34,492 bases of DNA from Pseudonocardia lacus (GTDB taxonomy: Bacteria > Actinomycetota > Actinomycetes > Mycobacteriales > Pseudonocardiaceae): the NCBI RefSeq assembly GCF_018531445.1, contig NZ_JAHDTH010000069.1, positions 1 through 34,492 on the forward strand, given 5' to 3'. This document shows positions 10,658-21,294 of this stretch, piece after piece. The position numbers and the translations under genes were made by a program. The stretch's first letter is position 1. Each line of letters starts with the position of its first letter. The notes beneath the pieces are model-generated. The model searched no databases. It was not told where the DNA came from and saw only the letters and a program-made list of their open reading frames with translations.

Positions 10658-11133
10658 CCAGCCGTGGCGGAACGCCCGACCCCGACCGCGGAGCGGTCGG
10701 GGCGGGCGCTCCGCTGCCGCCGGGCGCCACCGCGGAGACGCCGATCTTCGTGATCTCGGTGGCCGCGGAGCTGTCCGGGCTGCACGCCCAGACGCTGCGC
10801 GGCTACGACCGGCTGGGGCTGGTCAGCCCCGGTCGGTCGCCCGGCGGGGGGCGGCGCTACTCGGCCCGGGACATCGCCCTACTGCGCGAGGTGCAGCGGC
10901 TGTCCCAGGAGGAGGGCGTCAACCTCGCCGGCATCAAGCGGATCATCGAGCTGGAGCAGATGGTCGACGAGCTGCGCACGCGCCTGGCCGAGATGGCCGA
11001 TGAGCTGCTGGCCGCGCAGGCGGCCGCCGAGCACGCCGCGGCGTCGGTGCACGCGTCCTACCGGCGCGACCTCGTGCCGGTCGACCGGCGTCAGGCGCTG
11101 GTGGTGTGGCGGCCCGGGCAGCGCCGGAGCTGA
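10654..11133 (+). CDS. hspR: Heat-shock repressor HspR (MerR family)
   Basis: Autoregulatory DNA-binding protein of 159 residues. A disordered N-terminus of about 28 residues precedes the MerR winged helix (about 30-100: [29 protein letters not shown], then [20 protein letters not shown]). A coiled-coil dimerisation helix follows (about 105-135), and the tail ends in [13 protein letters not shown] 10654 overlaps the dnaJ stop. HspR is known to bind HAIR sites with DnaK as co-repressor. The three HAIR sites here (two before dnaK, one before clpB) make it the obvious regulator of both units. Confidence 0.95.
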   Translation: MTSRGGTPDPDRGAVGAGAPLPPGATAETPIFVISVAAELSGLHAQTLRGYDRLGLVSPGRSPGGGRRYSARDIALLREVQRLSQEEGVNLAGIKRIIELEQMVDELRTRLAEMADELLAAQAAAEHAAASVHASYRRDLVPVDRRQALVVWRPGQRRS

Positions 11134-11153
11134 CCGGCCGGCCCGCGGCCCGC

Positions 11154-12347
11154 TCACTCCATGGTGAACGGGTCGTAGCGGATGCGGTCGAGCGGTGTGC
11201 CGGCCACCAGCATCCGGGAGACGGTGGAGCGGATCATCCCGGGCGATCCGCTCACCAGCACGTCATGGTCGGCCCACGCCCCGTAGCGGGTGACGACGTC
11301 GGCGAGGGTGCCCTGCTCGGCGGCCGGTGCGCCGTCGGCGGGCCGGCCGGCGTCGACGTCCTGCTCGACGACCGCGACGACGTCCAGCCACGGGTGGCGG
11401 TAGGACAGCTCGCGCAGCGCGGCGAGGTCGTAGAGGTCGTCCCAGGTGCGGCCGCCCACGAAGAGCTGGGTGTTCGGCGGCTGCGGCCGGCGGGCGAGGT
11501 CCTCGATCACCGCCCTGAGCGGTGCGCAACCGGTGCCGCCCGCGACGAGCAGCAGGTCGCGGCGGGTGTCCGGGTCGAGGTGCATCCGGCCCATCGGCGG
11601 CCCGATGCGCCACACGTCGCCGATCGCGGTGTGCGCGACCACGGCCCGGCTCACCCAGCCGCCGTCGACGGCGCGCACGTGGAACTCCAGCACGCCGTCC
11701 GGGCTCGGCGCGTTGGCCGGGGAGAGGTATCGCCACAGCCGGGGGCGCCGCGGGGTCTCCACGCTGACGTACTGGCCGGCCCGGTAGGGCACGGGCTCGT
11801 CGGTCCGCAGCGTGACGACGGCGATGTCCCAGCCGATCCGGCGGTGCCCGACGACCTGGCCCAGCCAGCCGGCGGGTCCGCGCTCGGCGTCGGCCGCGGC
11901 GCGCATCGCCCCGGCGACCACCGCGTACGCGTCGCGCCACGCCTGTGCCACCTGGGGGGTCCACCCCGGTCCGGCGACGGCGGCGAGGGCGTCGAGGAGG
12001 GCCTGGCCCACGGCGTCGTAGTGCTCGGCGACCACCCCGAACTTGCGGTGGTCGCGGCCGAGCTGCTCGAGGAACGGAACCAGCACCTCCGGCCGGTCGA
12101 CCTGCTGGACGACGTGCACGAGCGCGCGCAGCAGCCGGCTGCGCTGGACCTGCATGTTGACCGGGAACAGCGCCCGGGTGGCCGGCGCCGCGGCGAACAG
12201 GGACGCGTAGAAGACCTGGGCGGCCTGCTCGGAGCGCGGCTCGATCAGCGCGTAGCTCGACCGGACGAGGTCGGCGCTCGGCGGCAGCTGGGGCGGCGCC
12301 TCGACGGGCGCGTGGACGTCGGCGGTCAGCAGCTGTTCCACGGTCAT
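11154..12347 (-). CDS. Flavohemoglobin-like globin/FAD/NAD(P)H oxidoreductase
   Basis: Cytosolic protein of 397 residues with three modules. The globin domain (about 25-155) has a B10-type Tyr47 (QVFYASLF), CD1-type Phe61 (LFPVNMQ) and proximal His100 (DHRKFGVVAEHY). The FAD domain (about 165-260) has PYRAGQYVSVE and RYLSPANAP, the equivalent of the RxYS flavin motif. The NAD(P)H domain has LLLVAGGTGCAPLRAVI. Flavohemoglobins detoxify nitric oxide (NO dioxygenase), but actinobacterial divergent (type II-like) members may have other roles such as D-lactate or electron-transfer functions, so no symbol is given. Start ATG 12347 has GAGAGGAG 10 nt upstream. The gene converges on hspR with a 20-nt gap and diverges from clpB. 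Confidence 0.85.
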   Translation of the reverse strand: MTVEQLLTADVHAPVEAPPQLPPSADLVRSSYALIEPRSEQAAQVFYASLFAAAPATRALFPVNMQVQRSRLLRALVHVVQQVDRPEVLVPFLEQLGRDHRKFGVVAEHYDAVGQALLDALAAVAGPGWTPQVAQAWRDAYAVVAGAMRAAADAERGPAGWLGQVVGHRRIGWDIAVVTLRTDEPVPYRAGQYVSVETPRRPRLWRYLSPANAPSPDGVLEFHVRAVDGGWVSRAVVAHTAIGDVWRIGPPMGRMHLDPDTRRDLLLVAGGTGCAPLRAVIEDLARRPQPPNTQLFVGGRTWDDLYDLAALRELSYRHPWLDVVAVVEQDVDAGRPADGAPAAEQGTLADVVTRYGAWADHDVLVSGSPGMIRSTVSRMLVAGTPLDRIRYDPFTME

Positions 12348-12701
12348 CGGTGGCCGGCTCCTCTCTCACTGCTCGGCGCCGCACAGCAGTGCGGTGCCCG
12401 CTCCCGCGCGCGTGGCTCGCGCCGGGGTGGTGGCGTGGCACCCTATCGCCACGACGAACGGATCGTGACCGCGCGCTCGCTGTGCGCCACCGGATCGTGG
12501 CACGGCGGATCCCCGGTTCCGGGGACGTGCGCCATCCCGGACGGGGTCGTCGCTCGACGGCGCGGCGTTACGCACCGGGTGCCGAGGGTCACCGTCCGGG
12601 TGAACCGGCCAACCTTGAGCGGAACACACTCAACTTTTCTGACGTTGTCCGAGAGGACGGGCGGATCGACGCCCAGGAATAACCGCAGGAGGACGTGAGG
12701 G
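12348..12701. other. Divergent flavohemoglobin/clpB intergenic region
   Basis: The 354-nt gap holds the HAIR at 12614-12634 and the clpB Shine-Dalgarno (GCAGGAGG, 12686-12693). A small dyad CCCCGG-TT-CCGGGG lies at 12511-12524. No gene is convincing. The left part should hold the flavohemoglobin promoter, but I cannot place it. Confidence 0.6.
12614..12634. promoter_or_regulatory. HAIR HspR operator (clpB)
   Basis: CTTGAGC, 7 nt (GGAACAC), ACTCAAC. This matches the HAIR layout with one deviation in the last base of the right arm. It lies 68-88 nt upstream of the clpB start, placing clpB under HspR together with the dnaK operon, as in other actinobacteria. Confidence 0.85.
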
Positions 12702-15317
<2,616 letters not shown>

Positions 15318-15325
15318 CCGGCCCG

Positions 15326-15354
15326 GGTGCCCCGGCGTCACCCGTCGGGGCGCC
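15326..15354 (+). terminator. Hairpin downstream of clpB
   Basis: GGTGCCCCG (15326-15334) can pair with CGGGGCGCC (15346-15354), including one G-U pair, around an 11-nt loop, 8 nt after the clpB stop. There is no U-tract, as is common in actinobacteria. Confidence 0.5.
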
Positions 15355-15395
15355 CCACGCCCGTGGCGGTCCCCGCTGCCGGGGGTCCTCGGGTC

Positions 15396-15401
15396 TACCC
15401 T
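15396..15401 (+). promoter_or_regulatory. -10 element of a predicted leaderless promoter
   Basis: TACCCT ends 6 nt before the GTG at 15408, and no Shine-Dalgarno is visible. This is the spacing expected if transcription starts at the start codon. Confidence 0.5.
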
Positions 15402-15407
15402 CGTGGC

Positions 15408-16250
15408 GTGGGTCTCTCGTCGACGGTGTGGTTCGTCATCGCGGTGGTGGCGGTGCTGGCTGGCGCGGTGCTGCTGCTGAGCGACCGCGGGGGCGGCGCC
15501 TCGTCGGGGTCGGGCGCCCGCGACCGCAAGAAGTGGGCGGCGCTGCGCGGCTGGGAGTACCTGGACTCCGATCCGGTCCTGCCCAGTCGCTGGCGCTACG
15601 GCACGATCAGCCAGGGCGGCCCGGGGGTGGCCCGGCGGCTGATGTCCGGCGGCGTGCCCACGCCCGACGGCGACCGCCAGGCCTACGTGTTCGACCACGA
15701 GCAGGCGGGCCGGCCCACGTCGGTGCTGGTCGCCGTGCACGTCGGCGAGCCGCTGCCGGCCGCCGTCGAGCTGCGGCTGCCGTCGGCCCCGCTGCCCGAC
15801 GACGCCGGCCTCGACCTCCTGGAGCCCGTCGGCGACCGGTACGCCTTCGTGGCCGACGCCGACGCCGCCCGCCCGCTGCTCACGCCGCGGCTGGCGGCCG
15901 CCGCCGACGCGCTGGGCGACGACGTGGAGCTGGTCTGGGCCGAGGAGTCCTGGGTGCTGGCGACCGCGCCGCTCGACTCCGGCACCGACCGGCTGCAGGA
16001 CCTGCTGGCCGACCTGGCCGAGGTGGCCTCGGTGCTGGAGAAGTCCCAGGCCGCGAGCCGGCGGGGCGCGGTCGCGGAGACCTCGCCCATCGGCACGGCC
16101 AAGGCGGTCACGGCCGGGGGCAGCACCCGCGACGACCACCGCGCTGGCCCCCCCGACCTGGTCAAGCGCGACGCCGCGGCCGACGACCCGGACGACGACG
16201 AGGTGGAGACCCGGCCGGAGGGCACGTCGACGACGCGGCGGGACCGCTGA
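15408..16250 (+). CDS. Membrane-anchored protein of unknown function
   Basis: Protein of 280 residues. One hydrophobic segment near the N-terminus (VWFVIAVVAVLAGAVLLL, about 6-23) acts as signal anchor or uncleaved signal. The globular domain (about 35-210) contains KKWAALRGWEYLDSDPVLPSRWRYG and later VELVWAEESWVLATAPLDSGTDRLQDLL. The charged C-terminal 60 residues look disordered. Its place right after clpB matches a conserved possible secreted protein beside clpB in mycobacteria (Rv0383c, recalled from memory), but I know no function. The frame is open upstream to 15327. GTG 15408 is chosen because of the signal-like start and the leaderless -10. Confidence 0.75.
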   Translation: MGLSSTVWFVIAVVAVLAGAVLLLSDRGGGASSGSGARDRKKWAALRGWEYLDSDPVLPSRWRYGTISQGGPGVARRLMSGGVPTPDGDRQAYVFDHEQAGRPTSVLVAVHVGEPLPAAVELRLPSAPLPDDAGLDLLEPVGDRYAFVADADAARPLLTPRLAAAADALGDDVELVWAEESWVLATAPLDSGTDRLQDLLADLAEVASVLEKSQAASRRGAVAETSPIGTAKAVTAGGSTRDDHRAGPPDLVKRDAAADDPDDDEVETRPEGTSTTRRDR

Positions 16251-16292
16251 TCGCCCTCTGAAGTTTGATCGCCTCTGACGTCGGCTCGGCTC

Positions 16293-16377
16293 CACGCACA
16301 GGCGTTGGCGTCACGCATACCCCGTGGCTGCGGCGCACACGTCACGACATGTGCGCCGCTACCACCGGGTGTGCGTG
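16293..16377. terminator. Nested dyads between convergent genes
   Basis: An inner hairpin pairs GCGGCGCACA (16330-16339) with TGTGCGCCGC (16350-16359), extendable by three more positions with one mismatch. An outer pair, CACGCACA (16293-16300) and TGTGCGTG (16370-16377), encloses it. Lying between the convergent genes ending at 16250 and 16394, it could serve as a bidirectional terminator. Confidence 0.55.
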
Positions 16378-16393
16378 AGCGGCGGGCCGGGCG

Positions 16394-18802
16394 CTAGGGG
16401 ACCGGGTCGTGCGCTGTCGCTGCGGCTGCCTCGGGCAGCTCACGCCGTCGGCCGCCGGCCGGTAGGGCCAGTTTGACGCCGGTGTGGCTGTGGTGGGCGC
16501 CGGCGGCCGCCTGGTGGTACTCCTCCAGCTGGGCGAGGAACGCGGCGTCGCGGTAGACCGTGCCGTCGACGGAGACGCCTTCGGTGCCCTCCAGCACGGC
16601 CTCGACGTCCTCGGCGGACAGCGTCTTGTGGGTCTCCAGGGCGTGGGCCATCGCCAGCACCGCGGCGCGGTTCTCGGCGAGGATCGTCGCGGCCCGCTCC
16701 AGGAGGTCGGCCAGGTGGTCCTCGATCCGGTCGGCGAGCGCCTTGCGGATGACCGTCTCGGCGGACTCGCCCTTGGGCGCGCCGCGGCCGCCGCCGGGGC
16801 TGCCGACCTCCATGCGGCGGGCCGTGTTGTACGACGACACCGTGGAGCCCATGCCCCAGAAGCCCTCCATGTAGGAGGCGACGGCGGTGGCCGAGTCGAG
16901 GTCGCCGGAGACGCCGGAGGAGGAGTCGCCGTCGAAGAACATCCGCTCGCCGGCCAGCGAGGCCAGCGACACGAGGATGTCGGACTCGTACTCCGAGCGC
17001 CAGCGGGTGAACTGGTCCTCCGGCGGGATGCTGGCCACCATGCCCAGCGCCGTGGCGCCCTTCTCGATCGTCGCGAAGTCGATCTCCATGTGGCGCCGGG
17101 TGCGGTAGGCGACGACGGCGTGGCAGGCCTCGTGCACCGCGACGGCGTGCCGCTCGCGCTCGATGTACTCGACGTCCTCCGGGGGGCCGAGGTCCTTGAG
17201 CTTCTTGGCGCGCAGCACGTCGGACCAGGTGATGATCTCGCGGCCCTCGCGGATCGCGATGATCAGCGACTCGTTGACCAGGTCCTTGATCGTGGCGCCG
17301 GTGGCGTACGGGGTGACGGTGGCCAGCTTGTCGATCTGCTCGGGCTCGAGCTCGTGGTCGACCTTCGCGAAGTAGCCCTCGTAGGTCCGCACCCGGCCGG
17401 CCTTGCTGGGGTAGCCGACCTTGTAGATGCGGTCGATGCGGCCCGGCCGCAGCAGGGCCTCGTCGAGGGCCTCGGGCATGTTCGTGGCCATCATGACCAG
17501 GATCCGGTACTTGGGCGGCGGCTTGGGTCGCATGCCCAGCACCCGCCGGCCCCAACGGTTGATCAGCCCGCGCGGCTTCTTCAGCCCGGACAGCTCGGTG
17601 AGCAGCGCCTGCAGCGTGCCCATGCCGCCGCCACCGCCGGCCATGCCGCCCATCATGAACCGGCTGCGCGTGCCGTCGGGCGTTTCCTCGGCGCCGCTGC
17701 CCATGGCCTGGCGGGCCAGCATCCACTGCGTCTGCGCGGACAGGTAGCTGCCGCCGTGGCAGCCGGCCGCGTCGAACGGCGCGCTCATCCCGCGGGCGCC
17801 GCCGGGACCCACCTGGGCCAGGGTGCCGCGGTTGCCCAGCGCGTCGGCCTCGTCGAAGAACACGATCACGCCGCCGTAGCGCAGGGCGAGCTTGCGCAGC
17901 TTGCGGAACAGCGACTTGACCTTGAGGATGCCGATGCCCATGAACATGTTGGTGAAGGCGCCGGGGTCGACGAAGACGTAGGGCTTGCCGGTCTCGCCCG
18001 CGACGGCCTCGGCCATCAGCGTCTTGCCGGTGCCGGGCGGGCCCCACAGCAGCAGGCCGGACGGCACGTAGCCGCCCCTTGCCTCGATCGCGTCGGGGTT
18101 CTCCAGGAAGACGATGCTCTCCTTGACCCGCTCGACGACCTGGTCCTGGCCCCACACGTCGGTGAAGCGGGTGGTGATGTCGTCGGGGTAGTAGGTGTCG
18201 ACGCCGCCCCGCGACAGCAGCCAGAACAGGCCGATGAACTGGAAGGCGATGAAGAAGAACGCGAACGCCAGCTGGGCGACGTAGGGCAGCGCGCTCCACA
18301 GCAGCGCCGGCGCCTCGAACAGCGCCAGCACCGGGCTGGTCTCCAGGACCTCGGCGGCGACCAGCGCGAACAGCAGGATGAAGAACGCCCACTTGAGCAG
18401 CCGGGCCAGCCGGAACCGGGTCCAGTCCGACAGCCTGCGCCGCAGCACCCGCTCGGTGCCGCCGAACACCCGCTGCGACCAGAGGTGGTGGTAGCCGGCG
18501 GAGCGCTCGCTGAGCAGGAAGTGCACCTGGCGGACGAGTTCGGCGCCGGCCAGCCACAGCAGCCACTGCGACTCGACGACCTGGATGCGCACCGCGTCGA
18601 CGAACGGCAGCAGCGGGTTGTCGGCCATCGAGGCCCAGACGATGATCAGCCAGGCGACCAGGAAGAGCGCCAGCAGCCGGATCCGGTCCCACAGCGCCAT
18701 CCGCTTGCGGGTCGGGCGCTCGGGGGCGCGCGGCGGGTCGTCCGGCGGTGCCAGGCCCTCGGGTGGCGGACCCGCGGGTGTCGTGTCGGCCGGAGCGGTC
18801 AT
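16394..18802 (-). CDS. FtsH-like membrane AAA+ zinc metalloprotease with an insert in the ATPase domain
   Basis: Protein of 802 residues. The N-terminal 210 residues hold about four hydrophobic segments (IRLLALFLVAWLIIVWASM first, ALPYVAQLAFAFFFIAFQF last), unlike the usual two of FtsH. The AAA module has Walker A GPPGTGKT (254-261), Walker B VIVFFDEADAL (about 310-320), then a Gly/Met-rich insert, and the SRH ALLRPGRIDRIYKVGYP. The peptidase domain has the zinc motif HEACH (557-561) and SGDLDSATAVA with the likely third ligand Asp. It should degrade membrane or misfolded proteins. It is not the canonical FtsH: length, topology and insert differ. The ATG overlaps the TGA of the upstream lipoprotein gene (ATGA), so the two are coupled. 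Confidence 0.85.
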   Translation of the reverse strand: MTAPADTTPAGPPPEGLAPPDDPPRAPERPTRKRMALWDRIRLLALFLVAWLIIVWASMADNPLLPFVDAVRIQVVESQWLLWLAGAELVRQVHFLLSERSAGYHHLWSQRVFGGTERVLRRRLSDWTRFRLARLLKWAFFILLFALVAAEVLETSPVLALFEAPALLWSALPYVAQLAFAFFFIAFQFIGLFWLLSRGGVDTYYPDDITTRFTDVWGQDQVVERVKESIVFLENPDAIEARGGYVPSGLLLWGPPGTGKTLMAEAVAGETGKPYVFVDPGAFTNMFMGIGILKVKSLFRKLRKLALRYGGVIVFFDEADALGNRGTLAQVGPGGARGMSAPFDAAGCHGGSYLSAQTQWMLARQAMGSGAEETPDGTRSRFMMGGMAGGGGGMGTLQALLTELSGLKKPRGLINRWGRRVLGMRPKPPPKYRILVMMATNMPEALDEALLRPGRIDRIYKVGYPSKAGRVRTYEGYFAKVDHELEPEQIDKLATVTPYATGATIKDLVNESLIIAIREGREIITWSDVLRAKKLKDLGPPEDVEYIERERHAVAVHEACHAVVAYRTRRHMEIDFATIEKGATALGMVASIPPEDQFTRWRSEYESDILVSLASLAGERMFFDGDSSSGVSGDLDSATAVASYMEGFWGMGSTVSSYNTARRMEVGSPGGGRGAPKGESAETVIRKALADRIEDHLADLLERAATILAENRAAVLAMAHALETHKTLSAEDVEAVLEGTEGVSVDGTVYRDAAFLAQLEEYHQAAAGAHHSHTGVKLALPAGGRRRELPEAAAATAHDPVP

Positions 18803-19473
18803 GGGTTCTCCCGGACGGTGAACGAGGAGACCACACCGGCGATCTCCTGCTGGCGCTGCTCGTAGCACTCCGTGGAGCACCGGAGGTAGAACATGTAGAT
18901 CTTGCTGGCGTCGTCGTTGGTGTAGACGATCTGGTCGAAGACCTGCGGCGGACCGTCGAGGATCCGGTAGCGGTACACCGAGTGCACCCCGCGCAGCCCG
19001 TCGCCCGGGGTCAGCACCTCGTCGTCGACCAGCTGGAACCCGCTGAACGGCGACATCTGGCTCTGGTCGGCCTGCTGGCGGGCCGTCGCCGAGACCGGCC
19101 GCCACAGGTCGCGCATCACGTCGAGCGAGATCTGGCCCCGCAGGGTGAGCGGTACGTCCTGCACGCCGACGAACACCGCGGGGGCGTCCGAGCGCTGGCC
19201 GAACAGGTGGGCGACCGAGGGCGCGGCCGTGTCGGCGTCGTAGCCCTCCAGCCAGAAGCCGATCTGCTCGGGGTCGCCGGTGGCGTCGACCCCCATGCTC
19301 TCCAGGATCGACTTGCTGTCCAGGGCCCGCCACGTGCTGGGGACCCTCAGGTAGGTGCGGTCGTCGGAGTTGGTGACGTACGTGTACTCCGGCGCCCCGC
19401 AACCGGCCACCACCAGCGCCGACACGGCGAGCGCGATCAGCGGTGCGCCCAACGGCGCCCGGCGGAACCCCAT
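18799..19473 (-). CDS. Lipoprotein of unknown function, coupled to the FtsH-like protease
   Basis: Predicted lipoprotein of 224 residues. A signal peptide (ALIALAVSALVVAGC-like end) has the lipobox VAGC with the lipidated Cys at about residue 25. The mature domain begins APEYTYVTNSDDRTYLRVPSTWRALD, a pattern seen in surface proteins of the PsbP/LpqN-like kind (resemblance only), and has two further Cys (LRCSTECYEQ) near the C-terminus that may form a disulfide. Start ATG 19473 has GCAGGAGG 5 nt upstream. Its stop overlaps the start of the protease gene, suggesting that the lipoprotein is an adaptor or substrate receptor on the outer face of the membrane. That role is inference. Confidence 0.75.
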   Translation of the reverse strand: MGFRRAPLGAPLIALAVSALVVAGCGAPEYTYVTNSDDRTYLRVPSTWRALDSKSILESMGVDATGDPEQIGFWLEGYDADTAAPSVAHLFGQRSDAPAVFVGVQDVPLTLRGQISLDVMRDLWRPVSATARQQADQSQMSPFSGFQLVDDEVLTPGDGLRGVHSVYRYRILDGPPQVFDQIVYTNDDASKIYMFYLRCSTECYEQRQQEIAGVVSSFTVRENP

Positions 19474-19691
19474 CCGACCTCCTGCCGTGACCTTCCCGTG
19501 ACCTCTGAGTATGCGGCATGACCGGCCGGTCGGGGTGGGTCAAATTCGTTGCGAGCACGTTTCCCGGCCCGGCCGGCGGCGGCGGACGATAAGGTGGCCG
19601 CGGCGGTGGGCGGCGAGCCCAGCGGCCCGCGGCGCGGCCCGTGTGGTCGGGACGCGTCGGCGAGCGGCAGGTTGCCTCGCTCCGCATAGAA

Positions 19692-19710
19692 CTTCAGTCA
19701 CATTCTGAAG
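19692..19710. promoter_or_regulatory. Operator-like dyad CTTCAG-N7-CTGAAG
   Basis: CTTCAG (19692-19697) and CTGAAG (19705-19710) are exact inverted repeats around TCACATT. The centres of the arms are 13 nt apart, close to one helical turn plus, as for a dimeric repressor. It lies about 140 nt upstream of the flavocytochrome start. No regulator can be named. Confidence 0.35.
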
Positions 19711-19835
19711 GCGTTGCTCGGCGATCGGCGCAAATCATGTGGCAAACGGAGTAACTACCAACCGCTCGTCGCGCTGGCCGCTACTCCGGGCCCACTGCCC
19801 TCTCAGACTCGCAACCCGATGGTGAACGGGTCTCC

Positions 19836-19841
19836 TACGGT
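19836..19841 (+). promoter_or_regulatory. -10 element of a predicted leaderless promoter
   Basis: TACGGT lies 7 nt upstream of the ATG at 19849, and no ribosome-binding site intervenes. Confidence 0.45.
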
Positions 19842-19848
19842 CGCCGCC

Positions 19849-21204
19849 ATGGAACAGCGTCAGTTGCGTGCCATCTGGCTCGCCGGGTTCGCGGTGATCG
19901 TCATCGCGCCCTCGCTGCTGTGGCTCACCGTGCCGCCGAGCGTGACGGGCAACGGTGTCCGCAGGGAATCGCTGTGGAGCAACCTGTCGGTGATCACCGG
20001 GCTGCTCGCGACCTCGGCCATGGTGTGCGTCGTCGTGCTGCCGTCGCGGATCCGCTCGCTGAACCGGGCGTTCGGCATCGAGAACGTCATCGACCTGCAC
20101 CGCTTCCTGGGCATCGTCACCGCCGCGCTGGTGCTGCTGCACCTGGCCTGCGTCGTCGCCGCCGACCCCACCAACACCGCGCTGCTGAACTTCCCCGAGG
20201 CCCCGGGCCGCGCCCAGAACGCCACGATCGCCACCTTCGGCCTCGTCGCGATCGTGCTGCTGGCCATCCTGCGCCGGAAGTTCGACCTGTCCTACGAGTT
20301 CTGGCGGACCACGCACATCGGCCTCGCGCTGCTCATCCTGGTCACCTCGGCGGCGCACATCGTGCTGCTCAACCAGCTGGTGAACGACCCGACGTTCGCG
20401 ATGCTGCTGACCCTGATCGCCATCGCCGTCGCGCTGGTCTTCGGTTACCGCTGGATCTGGCGCAACATCTACGACCAGTCCACCGAGTTCCTCGTCCGCG
20501 ACGTGCGGCTGGAGAACCCGACGGTCGCCACGCTCGTGCTGGAGCCCAAGACCCGCAACCGGGACGGCTCGACCACCAGCTGGGCGTTCGCCCCCGGCCA
20601 GTTCGCCTGGATCCGGCTCGACCGCTCGGCGACCGGCCAGGAGCACCCGTTCACGATCGCCTCCAGCGCGCACGACGAGTTCACCGAGTTCACGATCCGC
20701 GGCGCGGGCGACTTCACCCGCCGGATCCGCCGCCTGCAGCCGGGCCAGCCGGTGTGGGTCGACGGCCCGCACGGCGCCTTCACCAGCGACCTGACCAACG
20801 CCTCCGCCGGCTTCGTCCTGATGGCCGGCGGTGTGGGCATCACCCCGATGCTCAGCATGGTGCGCACCGCGGCGCACCGCGGCGACCCCCGTCCCTACCG
20901 GCTGGTGGTCGTGGCCAGCGCACTGGAGGACCTGTTCTTCCGCGACGAGCTCGCCACCCTGCGGCGCTACATCGACCTCGAGGTGACCGAGGTCCTGCGC
21001 CGTCCCCGCCCCGACTGGTCCGGCCCCATCGGCGGGATCAACTCCGAGCTGATGGCGCTGGTCGTCGGCGACCTCGGTGACCCGCAAGACCTCGACTACT
21101 TCATCTGCGGCCCGCCCGGGATGGTGGTCGACGCGGTGAACGTGCTGGACGAGATGTCCGTCCCCGCGGACCGCGTCCACACAGAGCAGTTCGACTTCGT
21201 GTGA
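19849..21204 (+). CDS. Ferric-reductase-like transmembrane flavocytochrome
   Basis: Membrane protein of 451 residues. The N-terminal 215 residues form about six transmembrane helices, with two His pairs for two b-type hemes: LHRFLGIVTAALVLLHL and THIGLALLILVTSAAH. The FAD domain has FAPGQFAWIRL and HPFTIASSAHDEF. The NAD(P)H domain has GFVLMAGGVGITPMLSMVR and YFICGPPGMVVDAV, ending in the typical Phe-x-Phe-Val. It should carry electrons from cytosolic NAD(P)H across the membrane to an external acceptor (ferric iron, oxygen or a partner protein). The start ATG 19849 is preferred to the upstream 19714 because of the helix start and the leaderless -10. It precedes the DUF4142 gene on the same strand. 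Confidence 0.85.
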   Translation: MEQRQLRAIWLAGFAVIVIAPSLLWLTVPPSVTGNGVRRESLWSNLSVITGLLATSAMVCVVVLPSRIRSLNRAFGIENVIDLHRFLGIVTAALVLLHLACVVAADPTNTALLNFPEAPGRAQNATIATFGLVAIVLLAILRRKFDLSYEFWRTTHIGLALLILVTSAAHIVLLNQLVNDPTFAMLLTLIAIAVALVFGYRWIWRNIYDQSTEFLVRDVRLENPTVATLVLEPKTRNRDGSTTSWAFAPGQFAWIRLDRSATGQEHPFTIASSAHDEFTEFTIRGAGDFTRRIRRLQPGQPVWVDGPHGAFTSDLTNASAGFVLMAGGVGITPMLSMVRTAAHRGDPRPYRLVVVASALEDLFFRDELATLRRYIDLEVTEVLRRPRPDWSGPIGGINSELMALVVGDLGDPQDLDYFICGPPGMVVDAVNVLDEMSVPADRVHTEQFDFV

Positions 21205-21264
21205 TGCGGATGCCCTGACTCCCCACAGGCTCCGCCGCTCCTCGACCCGCTCGACTTCGTGTGA
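21191..21264 (+). repeat. 14-bp direct repeat flanking the end of the flavocytochrome gene
   Basis: TCGACTTCGTGTGA occurs at 21191-21204 (the last codons and stop of the flavocytochrome gene) and again at 21251-21264, exactly 60 nt apart. TGACTCCCC also recurs (about 21216 and 21262). This looks like a small duplication in the intergenic space. Confidence 0.75.
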
Positions 21265-21294
21265 CTCCCCCGCCACATGATCAGGAAGGCCCCC

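Larger units (their letters stand above)
19474..19848. other. Divergent intergenic region, lipoprotein/flavocytochrome
   Basis: The 375-nt gap is less GC-rich than its surroundings between about 19680 and 19770. It contains the dyad CTTCAG-N7-CTGAAG (19692-19710) and a -10-like TACGGT (19836-19841). An open frame continues upstream of 19849 to 19714, but it lacks coding character and no gene is called. Confidence 0.55.

Noticed and set aside
12511..12524. Short dyad CCCCGG-TT-CCGGGG upstream of clpB as regulatory site
   Set aside because: Such short GC dyads are expected by chance at this composition, and it is too far from a recognisable promoter.
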